Shown here: positions 22,182-30,485 of the stretch, in pieces
How positions within the stretch are numbered: position 1 is the first letter of the stretch
Layout of the letters: each line of letters starts with the position of its first letter
Origin: Sphingomonas rubra
GTDB lineage: Bacteria > Pseudomonadota > Alphaproteobacteria > Sphingomonadales > Sphingomonadaceae
Reading direction: 5' to 3'
Assembly (NCBI RefSeq): GCF_900115745.1
Contig: NZ_FOXP01000003.1
Location: 193,501 to 257,500 of the forward strand
DNA: 64,000 nt
Notes under the pieces: generated by a model
Seen by the model: only the letters and a program-made list of their open reading frames with translations
Databases searched by the model: none
Told to the model about the DNA's origin: nothing
Position numbers and translations under genes: made by a program

Positions 22182-23123
22182 CTACTCGTGGAACGGATCG
22201 ACGACGTGGTGACGCGCGCGCAGGTAGATGTCGCCGACCAGGCGCAGCGGGCTGACGTCGACGTCGGAGACGCCGGCGCGCACGATCGCGGCGAAGCGGC
22301 GGTAGAGGCCGGGATATTCGCCGTGCAGATCGGTGTCCGCCGCGGGCGCCGTGCCGCCGTCGATCGACAGCACGCCGCCGCCCTGCGCCAGCGTCAGCGT
22401 GCCGGCGTCGGTCTCGACCACGATGTCCCAGCTCTGCGGGCCTTCCTGCCGGAAATCGAGGTCCATCGCGATCGGCGCGCCGGCGGTGTCGCGAAAGGCG
22501 ACGCGCGCGGCGATCGGGGCGGCGCGGTTCTCCGGCACGTCCAGCTCGGCGGTCTCGACGAAGAAGGGGTGCGGCAGGATGCGCGTCGCGATCGACAGCG
22601 CGTTGATGCCGGGATCGAACACGCCGAAGCCGCCCGGCTCCCAGATCCAGTCCTGGCCCGGATGCCAGACGCGCACGTCCTCGCGCCAGGTGATCGTCGC
22701 GCGGTGGATCGTGCGGCCGGCCAGCCAGTCGCGCGCCGGCTCCACTCCATCGGCGTAGCGCGAGTGCCAGCTGGCGAACAGGCTGACGCCCGCCGCGGCG
22801 GCCGCGTCGCGCAGCGCGATCACCTCGGCGAGCGTCGCGCCGGGGGGCTTCTCCAGGAACACGTGCCACCCTTGCGCGATGGCGAACTGGGCGATGCTGC
22901 GGCGGACCTGCGGCGGCGTGCAAAGCGCCACGGCGTCGACGACGGTGCCGCTGGCGGCGAGCTGCTCGATGTCGCGGAAATGCGGCACGCCGTCGACGCC
23001 GTCGCCCTGACGGCTGACGGTCGCGACCAGGTCGAAGTTCGACGTGGCGGCGATGGCGGGCAGGTGCTGGTCGCGAGCGATCTTGCCCAGGCCGACGACT
23101 GCGATGCGGATCGGCGCCGTCAC
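22182..23123 (-). CDS. Gfo/Idh/MocA sugar 1-dehydrogenase (galactose/arabinose type)
   Basis: A NAD(P)-dependent dehydrogenase of 313 residues, probably oxidising an aldose at C1 to the lactone. The N-terminal Rossmann fold has 'IAVVGLGKIARDQHLPAI', and 'CTPPQVR' and 'VFLEKPPGATLAEV' carry the family's EKP motif. 'GGFGVFDPGINALSIATRIL' lies in the C-terminal catalytic half. These resemble D-galactose/L-arabinose 1-dehydrogenases. Translation starts at a GTG (23123) whose bases overlap the stop of the AraD1 gene as GTGA, so the two are coupled. It would catalyse step 1 of the oxidative pathway encoded around it. L-arabinose and D-galactose share configuration at C1-C4, so one enzyme may serve both sugars. 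Confidence 0.88.
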   Translation of the reverse strand: MTAPIRIAVVGLGKIARDQHLPAIAATSNFDLVATVSRQGDGVDGVPHFRDIEQLAASGTVVDAVALCTPPQVRRSIAQFAIAQGWHVFLEKPPGATLAEVIALRDAAAAAGVSLFASWHSRYADGVEPARDWLAGRTIHRATITWREDVRVWHPGQDWIWEPGGFGVFDPGINALSIATRILPHPFFVETAELDVPENRAAPIAARVAFRDTAGAPIAMDLDFRQEGPQSWDIVVETDAGTLTLAQGGGVLSIDGGTAPAADTDLHGEYPGLYRRFAAIVRAGVSDVDVSPLRLVGDIYLRARHHVVDPFHE

Positions 23124-24115
23124 AGTGCGCGCACCGTGACGGTCTCGGCCGCGGCGATCGCCAGCGTGTTGCGCAAGGGGAGGGTGAAGGGGGCTGCGTC
23201 GATCTCGAACACGTCTCCCTCGCGCGTGGTCACGCCATCGGCGACCGACAGGGTGGCGGTGCCGAAGAAGTGGACGTGGATGTCGCCGGGTCGGCGGAAG
23301 CCGGCATATTTGAAATGGTGCGCCTCCAGATTGGCCAGGTGGTGCGACATGTTGTCCTCTCCGGTCAGGAACGGCTTCTCCCACAATGTCTCGCCGGCGC
23401 GGACGATGCGGCTGGTGCCGCGGATGTCCTTGGGCGGGTCGCCGAGCAGCAGTTCGGCGCCCAGCGCCGCCTGGCGCAGCTTGCTATGGGCGAGCCACAG
23501 GTAATTGTGCCGCTCGGTCACGTGGTCGCTGAACTCGTTGGCGAGCGCGACGCCAAGGCGCAGCGGCGTGCCGTCCTCGCCGATCAGGTAGATACCGGCG
23601 AGTTCCGGCTCCTCGCCCCCGTCCTGCGCGAAGGCGGGGGACAGCAGCGGCTGTTCCGGCCCGACCAGCGCCTGGCCGTCGCCCTTGTAGAACCATTCGG
23701 GTTGCTGCCCCGTCTCGCCCGCTACGGGCTTGCCGCCCTCGACGCCCTCCAGGAACATGCGCATCGAATCGGTCTGGTGCTCGGCATCCGCGGCGGCCTT
23801 GTGCATCGCGTCGCGTCCCGAGGCGGAGCCGAGATGGGTCAGGCCGGTGCCGGCCAGCATCAGCCGCGCCGTGTCGGGATGGTCGATCGCCGGCAGCAGG
23901 CGGCCGGCGGCGAGCTCGGCGGCGAGGTCGACGGTCTCGTCCCCGCGCCGTGCCCGAGCGGCGTCGGCGAGCGACATGCCGTCGGTGACCGCGGCCAGCG
24001 CGAGGTCGCGCGTGGTCGCGACCTCGCGCAGGGAGTGGGCGGCGTCGCCCTCCGCCAGGATCACGCGGCGGATGCCGTCGGGTGCGCGGTGCTGGATCAA
24101 TCGGGTCGCGGTCAT
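23120..24115 (-). CDS. AraD1-type dehydratase, fumarylacetoacetase superfamily
   Basis: A 331-residue protein of the FAH superfamily, AraD1/GguC-like. Such enzymes act on 2-keto-3-deoxy sugar acids; here the fitting reaction is 2-keto-3-deoxypentonate to 2-oxoglutarate semialdehyde, as XylX does in Caulobacter. Visible FAH-type elements are 'GTGLTHLGSASGRDAMH', the metal-site region 'EPELAGIYLIGEDGTPLRLG', and 'NEFSDHVTERHNYLWLAHSK'. 'VHFFGTATLSVADG' is near the end. The start overlaps the stop of a 49-codon frame (ATGA) and the stop overlaps the sugar dehydrogenase start (GTGA), so the run is tightly coupled. The exact substrate, arabonate- or xylonate-derived, is inferred from context. Confidence 0.82.
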   Translation of the reverse strand: MTATRLIQHRAPDGIRRVILAEGDAAHSLREVATTRDLALAAVTDGMSLADAARARRGDETVDLAAELAAGRLLPAIDHPDTARLMLAGTGLTHLGSASGRDAMHKAAADAEHQTDSMRMFLEGVEGGKPVAGETGQQPEWFYKGDGQALVGPEQPLLSPAFAQDGGEEPELAGIYLIGEDGTPLRLGVALANEFSDHVTERHNYLWLAHSKLRQAALGAELLLGDPPKDIRGTSRIVRAGETLWEKPFLTGEDNMSHHLANLEAHHFKYAGFRRPGDIHVHFFGTATLSVADGVTTREGDVFEIDAAPFTLPLRNTLAIAAAETVTVRAL

Positions 24116-24261
24116 GCTGGGTCCTCGGAAACGGAGATGAAGCGGGCGGCGTCGCGCGCCACCGCGGATGCGGGCTTTCCCGCGCGCTGCGCGGCGAGAG
24201 AGGCGGGGGCGGCCCCCTCGGCAGGGAACAACGTCGGCGCGGCGTCGAAACGGCGGGTCAT
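24112..24261 (-). CDS. 49-codon micro-ORF bridging dgoK and the AraD1 gene
   Basis: A small frame (MTRRFDAAPTLFPAEG..., ending SVSEDPA) whose ATG overlaps the dgoK stop as ATGA and whose TGA overlaps the AraD1 start as ATGA. It fills the 142-bp space exactly. Forty of 48 sense codons after the ATG end in G or C, as in real genes here. There is no motif, and it does not resemble the start or end of a KDPGal aldolase, the enzyme one would expect after dgoK. It could be a real small protein, a coupling device that lets ribosomes cross the gap, or chance. Confidence 0.45.
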   Translation of the reverse strand: MTRRFDAAPTLFPAEGAAPASLAAQRAGKPASAVARDAARFISVSEDPA

Positions 24262-25145
24262 CGCGTCTTCTCCCACAAGAGGCGGAGCCCCGCCGCGAAG
24301 GCGTGGGTGCCGTCGAGTGGCACGACCTCCGCGCCGTTCTCGCCGATGGCGGCGGCGTAGAGATCGACGAGAGGACCGTTGCCGAGCAGGTGGACGCGGC
24401 CACCCGGCGCTCGCCCGGCGACGTCGGCGCCGATCAGCAGGCCGCTGGCGAACGACGCGGCGTCCGCCGGGGCGACCGTTCCGAGCAGCACGCCCGCGCG
24501 CACGCCGAACAAGGCGGTGGCGAGCCCCGCCTCGCTCCGCGCGCGCGCGAGCCCCTCGCGGAAGGCGGGGCCGTCGGTCACGGGCGCGTCGAGCATCCCC
24601 GCGAGCGTGCCGTGCCGGCGGAGCAGCGCGAACAGCTCCCCCGTCATCGTCGTGGCGAAGCCGGTGATGCGGTCGCCGGCCACGTCGATCCACTTGTTGT
24701 GCGTGCCCGGCTGGCAGAACAGCGCGGCGCCGTCTGCCTCGGCCCGCGCCACACCCACAGCAACCGCCCCCACCACCTGCACCTCCTCGCCGCGCATCAC
24801 GTCGGCACGGGGGTGGCGCTGGGCCACGCCGGGCAGGATTGTGACCGCGTGCGCCTCGTCACGCCACGCGCCGCGGGCCAGTGTGTCGAGATCGGCGGGC
24901 ACGTCGACATACGGCACGTCGCGCCAGCCCCGATTGGAGCCGATCATGCCGGCCGCGACGATCGGTCGGTTGCCCAACCGTCCGCGGATCGCGGCGAACT
25001 CGCCGGGATAGTCGTTTCGAGAGAGGGAGAGGACGCCGCGATCGTCGGAGAAGCCGTCCAGCACCACGCCGTCGTCGCCGATCAGCGCGGCGCGGCGGTT
25101 GGTGGTGCCCCAGTCGACGGCGATGTAGGTGGCCGCTGACGGCAC
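24258..25145 (-). CDS. dgoK: 2-dehydro-3-deoxygalactonokinase
   Basis: A 295-residue DgoK-family kinase that phosphorylates 2-keto-3-deoxygalactonate in the De Ley-Doudoroff route. The N-terminal phosphate-binding loop 'YIAVDWGTTNRRAALI', 'VAAGMIGSNRGWRDVPYVD', 'FCQPGTHNKWIDV' and 'TTMTGELFALLRRHGTLAG' are typical. Translation starts at GTG with GAGAGGA upstream. It is the first gene of the run dgoK, micro-ORF, AraD1, sugar dehydrogenase. No KDPGal aldolase gene is visible in the window, so the galactonate branch would need one elsewhere, such as a general Eda (inference). Confidence 0.9.
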   Translation of the reverse strand: MPSAATYIAVDWGTTNRRAALIGDDGVVLDGFSDDRGVLSLSRNDYPGEFAAIRGRLGNRPIVAAGMIGSNRGWRDVPYVDVPADLDTLARGAWRDEAHAVTILPGVAQRHPRADVMRGEEVQVVGAVAVGVARAEADGAALFCQPGTHNKWIDVAGDRITGFATTMTGELFALLRRHGTLAGMLDAPVTDGPAFREGLARARSEAGLATALFGVRAGVLLGTVAPADAASFASGLLIGADVAGRAPGGRVHLLGNGPLVDLYAAAIGENGAEVVPLDGTHAFAAGLRLLWEKTR

Positions 25146-25167
25146 CCGGCGTTCCTCTCTCTTTTAT

Positions 25168-25178
25168 TTGTTGGACAA
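25168..25178 (-). promoter_or_regulatory. Candidate GntR operator upstream of dgoK
   Basis: Read on the minus strand the site is TTGTCCAACAA, within ATATTGTCCAACAAATA. It lies 23 bp before the dgoK start. It matches the WTGTCNNACWA pattern found before other units of this cluster and is an imperfect palindrome of the kind bound by GntR-family dimers. Confidence 0.45.
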
Positions 25179-25198
25179 TATCGCGGTGCTGGTCACCG

Positions 25199-26731
25199 TC
25201 AAGCCGGTTTGCCGTCGACCAGCCGCGGCCCCGCCGCACCGTCGCGCAGCTCGGGCGGGAGCAGCAGCTCGGGCAGGTCTTGGTAGCAGACCGGCCGCAG
25301 GAACCGATCGATCGCCAGCGTTCCGACCGAGGTGGAACGGCCGTCCGAGGTGGCGGGGAAGGGGCCGCCATGGACCATCGCGGGCGCGACCTCCACACCC
25401 GTCGGCCAACCGTTGGCGAGCACGCGACCGGCCTTGCGCTCCAGGATCGGCACCAGCCGGCGGGCGGGCTCGTGATCTGCCTCGTCGAGCAGGATGGTGG
25501 CGGTCAACTGTCCCTCCACCGTGTCCAGGATGGCGGCGAGTTCGTCCAGGTCGCGGCAGCGGACGATGAGGGACGAGGCGCCGAACACCTCCTCGGTCAA
25601 GGCCGGGTCGCTGCGGACGGCGGCGGCGTCGGTGACGAACAGGCGCGCCGTCTCGCTGGCGACACCGTCGCCGGCCTGGCCGCAGGCGAGTTCGCGCACC
25701 GCGGCGTTGCCGGCGAGCGCGGCGGTACCCTCGGCATAAGCGGCGCGGATGCCGCCGGTCAGCATCGGCTGCGGCGCGTGGCCGCCCAGCGCCTCGGCCG
25801 CCGCCGCCTCGAACGCGTCGATGCCGTCGCCCTCGACCGCGAGCACCAGCCCCGGATTGGTGCAGAACTGGCCCGCGCCCATCGTCAGCGAGCCGACGAA
25901 CGCGGTGCCGAGCGCCGCGCCGCGCGCGGCGAGCGCCGCGGGCATGACGACGACCGGGTTTACGCTCGACATCTCCGCGTAGACGGGGATCGGCACGTCG
26001 CGCGCCTGCGCCAGCCGGACGAGCGCGAGGCCACCCGCGCGCGATCCGGTGAAGCCGACCGCGGCGATGCGCGGGTCCTGGACCAGCGCGGTGCCGAGCG
26101 CGTTGCCCGGCCCCGCGACATGGCCGAACACGCCGTCGGGCATCCCCGTGCGCTGTGCTGCGGCGCGGATCGCGCCCGCCACCATCGCGTCGGTGCCGGG
26201 ATGCGCCGGATGGCCTTTGACGACCACCGGGCAGCCCGCCGCCAGCGCCGCGGCGGTGTCGCCGCCGGCGGTGGAGAAAGCGAGCGGGAAGTTCGAGGCG
26301 CCGAACACCGCCACCGGCCCCAGCGGCACCATGCGCATGCGCAGGTCGGCGCGGGGCAGCGGCTGGCGATCGGGCATGGCGGGGTCGATCCGCACCTGCC
26401 GCCACAATCCGTCGCGGACGACCTGGGCGAACAGCTTCAGCTGGCCGACGGTACGACCGCGCTCGCCGGTCAGTCGAGCGAGCGGCAGCCCGCTCTCGCG
26501 GGCCGCACGGTCGAGCAGCGCGTCGCCGAGTGCCATGATCTCCTCGCCGATCGCCTCCAGGAAGGCGGCACGGGCCTCGGCGTCCGTCTCGCGATAGGCG
26601 TCGAAGGCGGCGGTCGCGGCGGCGCAGGCGGCGTCCACGTCGGCGACGGTGCTGATCGGGTAATCCGGCTCGATCGGCTGCCCGGTGGCGGCCTCGATCC
26701 CGCGGAAACGCTGTGCGTCGGCCTCGGCCAT
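25199..26731 (-). CDS. 2,5-dioxovalerate (ketoglutarate semialdehyde) dehydrogenase
   Basis: An NAD(P)-dependent aldehyde dehydrogenase of 510 residues that would oxidise 2-oxoglutarate semialdehyde to 2-oxoglutarate, the last step of the pathway. The sequence has 'VAVFGASNFPLAFSTAGGDT' and 'CPVVVKGHPAHPGT', which mark the KGSADH subgroup, then 'VGFTGSRAGGLALVRLA', the catalytic Glu region 'PVYAEMSSVNPVVVMP' and the active Cys in 'MGAGQFCTNPGLVLA'. The start at 26731 has AAGGA seven bases upstream. It lies on the same strand as dgoK, 53 bp ahead, so it could be co-transcribed with it. It is divergent from the lactonase gene. Confidence 0.92.
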   Translation of the reverse strand: MAEADAQRFRGIEAATGQPIEPDYPISTVADVDAACAAATAAFDAYRETDAEARAAFLEAIGEEIMALGDALLDRAARESGLPLARLTGERGRTVGQLKLFAQVVRDGLWRQVRIDPAMPDRQPLPRADLRMRMVPLGPVAVFGASNFPLAFSTAGGDTAAALAAGCPVVVKGHPAHPGTDAMVAGAIRAAAQRTGMPDGVFGHVAGPGNALGTALVQDPRIAAVGFTGSRAGGLALVRLAQARDVPIPVYAEMSSVNPVVVMPAALAARGAALGTAFVGSLTMGAGQFCTNPGLVLAVEGDGIDAFEAAAAEALGGHAPQPMLTGGIRAAYAEGTAALAGNAAVRELACGQAGDGVASETARLFVTDAAAVRSDPALTEEVFGASSLIVRCRDLDELAAILDTVEGQLTATILLDEADHEPARRLVPILERKAGRVLANGWPTGVEVAPAMVHGGPFPATSDGRSTSVGTLAIDRFLRPVCYQDLPELLLPPELRDGAAGPRLVDGKPA

Positions 26732-26745
26732 GACTTGATCCTTTA

Positions 26746-26756
26746 ATGTCTGACTT
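26746..26756. promoter_or_regulatory. Candidate GntR operator between dehydrogenase and lactonase genes
   Basis: ATGTCTGACTT lies in the 84-bp gap between the divergent KGSA dehydrogenase and SMP-30 lactonase genes. It agrees with the ATGTCNGAC core of the sites at 29245 and 33960, so one bound dimer could control both genes. Confidence 0.45.
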
Positions 26757-26815
26757 GAGGCGGGGTATAGGTGCCGCCTGTCGAACCGGCAACCGCCGGT
26801 CGCGAAGGAGAGGCG

Positions 26816-27688
26816 ATGATGGGCGACGTACGCAATCTGTGGCGCGGCGAGATGCTGCTGGGCGAGGGGCCGGCCTGGGACGTGCGTGCCGGCTGCTTGT
26901 GGTTCGTCGACATCAAGGCGCCGCGCGTCCACCGCTACGATCCCGTGACGGGCGGGGTGGAGGCGTGGGAGGCACCGACGCAGGTCGGCTGGGTGCTGCC
27001 CGCCGCCGACGGCACGCTGATCGCGGGATTGCGGAGCGGGCCCGCCCGCTTCGATCCCGCGACCGGCCGTTTCCACCATCTCGCCGCGCCAGACCCGCAT
27101 CCCGCGCATAACCGGCTGAACGACGCCACGGTCGCGCCCGACGGCACGATCTGGTTCGGCACCATGGACGACGAACAGCAGCGCGCCACCGGACGCGTGT
27201 TCCACTTCGATGGGAAGGCGGTGGCGGCGACTGGCATCGATCCGGTGACGATCACCAACGGCCCGGCGAGCAGCCCGGACGGGCGGCTGCTCTACCACGT
27301 CGATACGACGGGCGGGATGATCCACGCGGTGCCGATCGACGCAGAAGGGCGGACGGGCAGCCCGCGCCTCTTCGCGCGGATCGATGCCGCGGACGGCCAT
27401 CCCGACGGCGTCACCGTCGATGCGGGCGGCAACGTCTGGGTGGGATTGTGGGGCGGCTGGCGCGCGCGGCTCTACTCGCCCGAGGGCGCGGTGCTGCGTG
27501 AGGTGCGGCTGCCGGCGGCGAACGTCACCAAGGTGGCGCTGGGCGGACCAGACCTGCGCACCGCCTTCGTCACCACCGCGCGGATCGGGCTGGACGACGC
27601 CGCGCTCGCCGATCAGCCGGACGCGGGCAGCCTGTTCTCGTTCGAGGTCGAGGTGCCCGGCCAGGCATTGCCGCCGGCGCGGGTGTGA
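26816..27688 (+). CDS. SMP-30/gluconolactonase-family sugar lactonase
   Basis: A 290-residue six-bladed beta-propeller lactonase that opens the aldono-lactone made by the sugar dehydrogenase. Typical SMP-30 features are 'LLGEGPAWDVRAGCLWFVDI' with the metal-binding Glu near residue 16, 'HNRLNDATVAPDGTIWFGTM' with the conserved Asn-Asp pair, 'ITNGPASSPDGRLLYHVDT' and 'GHPDGVTVDAGGNVWVGLW'. AGGAGAG precedes two tandem ATGs (26816 and 26819). There is no signal peptide, so it is cytoplasmic, consistent with a cytoplasmic oxidative pathway. Confidence 0.92.
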   Translation: MMGDVRNLWRGEMLLGEGPAWDVRAGCLWFVDIKAPRVHRYDPVTGGVEAWEAPTQVGWVLPAADGTLIAGLRSGPARFDPATGRFHHLAAPDPHPAHNRLNDATVAPDGTIWFGTMDDEQQRATGRVFHFDGKAVAATGIDPVTITNGPASSPDGRLLYHVDTTGGMIHAVPIDAEGRTGSPRLFARIDAADGHPDGVTVDAGGNVWVGLWGGWRARLYSPEGAVLREVRLPAANVTKVALGGPDLRTAFVTTARIGLDDAALADQPDAGSLFSFEVEVPGQALPPARV

Positions 27689-27805
27689 CAGGCGGCCGAG
27701 GCGGCGAGGTCATCGGATCAGCCGGGGCGAGTTCCGGTTGATCGCGCGACCCTCGCCTCGCGTCGGACCCATCCAGCGCAGAAGGATCTTTCGCCCTATA
27801 ATCCA

Positions 27806-27875
27806 CCCCGGCCTTCGCCGGGGCGGTCACGAAGTCGGAGGTCGATCCGTCCTGGCAGGACGGGAAGGATCGACC
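27806..27875. terminator. Double hairpin between convergent genes
   Basis: CCCCGGC-CTTC-GCCGGGG (27806-27823) is a compact stable hairpin. A second, compound one follows: outer arms GGTCGATCC (27840-27848) and GGATCGACC (27867-27875) enclose an inner GTCCTG-g-CAGGAC. The pair sits between the convergent lactonase and MFS transporter genes and probably acts as a bidirectional terminator. No long T-run is present. The first hairpin resembles the core of the dispersed repeats. Confidence 0.5.
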
Positions 27876-27879
27876 AAGC

Positions 27880-29190
27880 TCAGTGCGTGGTTTCGGCGAC
27901 CGGGTCGGGCAGCGGCGCGGTGACCTTGGCGCCCCATACGGCGTAGAACAGGATGTAGAGTTCGCACGCCGCGGTCAGCAGGAACGAGGTCTGCAGGCCA
28001 TAGGCGTCGGCGATCCAGCCCTGTACCACGACCAGCGCGCCGCCCGCGATCGCCATGATGAGCAGGCCCGACCCTTCCTCGGTCAGCGGCCCCAGGCCCT
28101 TGATCCCCAGCGTGAAGATCGTCGGAAACATGATCGAGTGGAACAGCCCGACCAGGATCAGCGACCACATGGCGATCGGCCCGGTGGTGAATACGGTGAT
28201 CAGCATCACCACGAACGCGCCGATCGAGAAGACGGCCAGCACCGTCTCGGCGCGGATGCGCTGCATGATCGCGGAACCGGCGAAGCGGCCGATCATCATG
28301 CCGCCCCACAGCAGCGCCAGATAGCGGCCCGCCTGCTCGTTGGTCAGGTTGGCGATCTCCGGCTGGCTGACGAAATTGACGAACAGGTTGGCGACGCCGA
28401 TCTCCGCGATCAGGTAGATGAAGATGGCGGGGACGCCGAACACCAGGTTGCGGTGCTTCCACAACGAATGGTTCTTGCGGTCGGCCTTGGCGACCCGGCT
28501 GGTGGCGCTGCCCATCGCGGGCAGCGGGAAGCGCGCGATCACCACCGCCAGCACGGCAAGCACCACCGCGACGATGACGTAGGGCAGGATCACCGACTGC
28601 GCGTCGGCCAGCCGCTCCGCCTCCGTCAGCACGGTGCCGGTGGCGGCGGTGCCGCCCTTTGACCGGCCGAGGATCAGATAGGCGCCGAACAGCGGCGCGA
28701 GCATGGTGCCGGCCGAGTTCATCGCCTGTACCAGGTTGAGCCGTGACGAGGCGGTCTCGCTCGGCCCGATCACCGCGACGTACGGGTTGGCCGCGACCTG
28801 GAGCAGCGTAATACCGCTGGCGATCACGAACAGCATGATCAGCGTCACGCCGTAGGAGGGGAGGCTGGCCGCCAGCACCATGCCGAGCGCGCCCGCCGCC
28901 ATCGTCAGCAGGCCGATCACCAGCGATTTCTGATAGCCGACCCGCTCGATCAGCTTGGCCGCGGGGATGGAGGCGAAGAAATAGGCGATGAACCACACGC
29001 TCTCGATCAGCGTCGTCTGGGTATAGTTGAGGTCGAACACGCTGCGCAGGTGCGGCAGCAGCGTGTTGTTGATGACGGTGATGAACCCCCACATGAAGAA
29101 CAGGCTGGCGAGCAGCCCTAGCGCCCGGCCGTAGGAGGCTCCCGGCGGCGCCGCGGTCGCCCGGCCCCCAGATGCGATCGGTCCCGCCAT
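27880..29190 (-). CDS. MFS sugar transporter, FucP/GluP type
   Basis: A 436-residue inner-membrane sugar:proton symporter with about 12 hydrophobic helices. It resembles FucP/GluP proteins: 'LGLLASLFFMWGFITVINNT' in helix 1, 'QVAANPYVAVIGP' in helix 4, 'NLVQAMNSAGTMLAPLFGAY' in helix 5 and 'GLFHSIMFPTIFTLGIKGLG' in the second half. The ATG at 29190 follows GGAGAG. It is divergent from the aldose epimerase with a candidate operator in between. It would bring arabinose, galactose or a related monosaccharide into the cytoplasm; the substrate is inferred from the cluster. Confidence 0.92.
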   Translation of the reverse strand: MAGPIASGGRATAAPPGASYGRALGLLASLFFMWGFITVINNTLLPHLRSVFDLNYTQTTLIESVWFIAYFFASIPAAKLIERVGYQKSLVIGLLTMAAGALGMVLAASLPSYGVTLIMLFVIASGITLLQVAANPYVAVIGPSETASSRLNLVQAMNSAGTMLAPLFGAYLILGRSKGGTAATGTVLTEAERLADAQSVILPYVIVAVVLAVLAVVIARFPLPAMGSATSRVAKADRKNHSLWKHRNLVFGVPAIFIYLIAEIGVANLFVNFVSQPEIANLTNEQAGRYLALLWGGMMIGRFAGSAIMQRIRAETVLAVFSIGAFVVMLITVFTTGPIAMWSLILVGLFHSIMFPTIFTLGIKGLGPLTEEGSGLLIMAIAGGALVVVQGWIADAYGLQTSFLLTAACELYILFYAVWGAKVTAPLPDPVAETTH

Positions 29191-29244
29191 CGTGCTCTCC
29201 TCTTCGCAGCGTCCTCGCCGTCGGGGCGCTTGCATCGTTTCAAT

Positions 29245-29255
29245 ATGTCCGACTA
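29245..29255. promoter_or_regulatory. Candidate GntR operator between transporter and mutarotase genes
   Basis: ATGTCCGACTA sits inside AATATGTCCGACTATATT, a near-palindrome. It is 54 bp before the transporter start and 59 bp before the epimerase start on the other side. It is the most symmetrical of the six related sites. Confidence 0.5.
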
Positions 29256-29314
29256 TATTCGTCGGCGGTGATCGGTCAATCCGCAACCCGCGACAAAGGC
29301 CGACCGGGAGGGGT

Positions 29315-30460
29315 ATGATGGATAGGTTATGGACGCTGGCGACCGGCTTGGCGACGGCGATCTGCATGCCCGCGGCGGCAGAGGCGGCGACCGCGAAGCG
29401 CGCGCCCTTCGGTACGCTGTCCGACGGCACCGCGGTGGAGGCGGTGACGCTGACCGGCGCGAACGGCGTCAGCGCGCGGATCATGACGCTTGGCGCGACG
29501 CTCCAGACGTTCAACGTGCCCGGTCGTGACGGCAAGACGGTGGATATCACGCTCGGCTACGACAAGGCGTCCGATTACGTCACGCATCCCAATTATTGGG
29601 GGCAGACGATCGGCCGCTACGCCAATCGCATCGACGGCGGCAAGTTCACGCTCGACAACAAGGCGTATCAGCTAACGTTGAACGACAAGGCCAATTCGCT
29701 CCACGGCGGCACGGAGGGCTTCGACAAGCGGGTGTGGCGCATCGTGTCGGTGGGCGAGAAGAACGGCGTCGCCAGCGTGACCATGGCGCTGACCAGCCCG
29801 GCGGGCGACCAGGGTTATCCCGGCAAGCTCGACGTCACCGTCACCTACGCGCTCGACGATCGCGGCGCGCTGGTCATCGATTTCGGCGCGACCAGCGACG
29901 CGCCGACGATCGTCAACCTGACCAATCACGCATTGTTCAACCTGGCAGGCGAGGGGTCGCCGGGCGGCATCTACGCCCAGCGGCTGACCATCCCCGCGGC
30001 ACGCTACACGCCCGTCACGCCCGCGCTGATCCCGACCGGCGAACTGCGGCCGGTCGCGGGCACGGTGTTCGACTTCACGCGCGGCCGGTCGCTCGGCGAC
30101 GGCATCCGCGACGGGCGCGACCCGCAGATCGTGATCGGCCGCGGCTGGGACCATAATTTCGTGCTCGACAAGGGTGCCACCGCGGAACCCGGCCTCGCCG
30201 CGCGGATGGAGGACCCCGCCTCGGGCCGCGTGCTGGAGGTGCTGACGACCGAGCCGGGCGTTCAGTTCTACTCGGGCAATTTCCTGGACGGTACGCTGAT
30301 CGGGAAGTCCGGCCACGTCTATCGCATGGGCGACGGGCTGGCGCTGGAGCCGCAGAAATTCCCCGACACGCCCAACCGGCCCGCCTTCGGATCGGCGCGG
30401 GTCGAGCCGGGCAAGCCCTATCGCCATCGCATGATCTACCGCGTCTCCGTCGCGCGCTGA
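29315..30460 (+). CDS. Aldose 1-epimerase (mutarotase), exported
   Basis: Interconverts alpha and beta anomers of aldoses; 381 residues. A signal peptide ('[17 protein letters not shown]', cleavage near residue 24) predicts a periplasmic location, so it may prepare sugars for uptake. GalM motifs are present: '[16 protein letters not shown]', '[15 protein letters not shown]' with the substrate His, '[14 protein letters not shown]' with the catalytic His, 'WDHNFVL', and '[18 protein letters not shown]' with the catalytic Glu. GGGAGGGG precedes tandem ATGs at 29315 and 29318. The dehydratase gene follows after 25 bp, so the two are probably co-transcribed. Confidence 0.93.
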   Translation: MMDRLWTLATGLATAICMPAAAEAATAKRAPFGTLSDGTAVEAVTLTGANGVSARIMTLGATLQTFNVPGRDGKTVDITLGYDKASDYVTHPNYWGQTIGRYANRIDGGKFTLDNKAYQLTLNDKANSLHGGTEGFDKRVWRIVSVGEKNGVASVTMALTSPAGDQGYPGKLDVTVTYALDDRGALVIDFGATSDAPTIVNLTNHALFNLAGEGSPGGIYAQRLTIPAARYTPVTPALIPTGELRPVAGTVFDFTRGRSLGDGIRDGRDPQIVIGRGWDHNFVLDKGATAEPGLAARMEDPASGRVLEVLTTEPGVQFYSGNFLDGTLIGKSGHVYRMGDGLALEPQKFPDTPNRPAFGSARVEPGKPYRHRMIYRVSVAR

Positions 30461-30485
30461 ACCGTTTACGCCGAGGAAAAAACTG

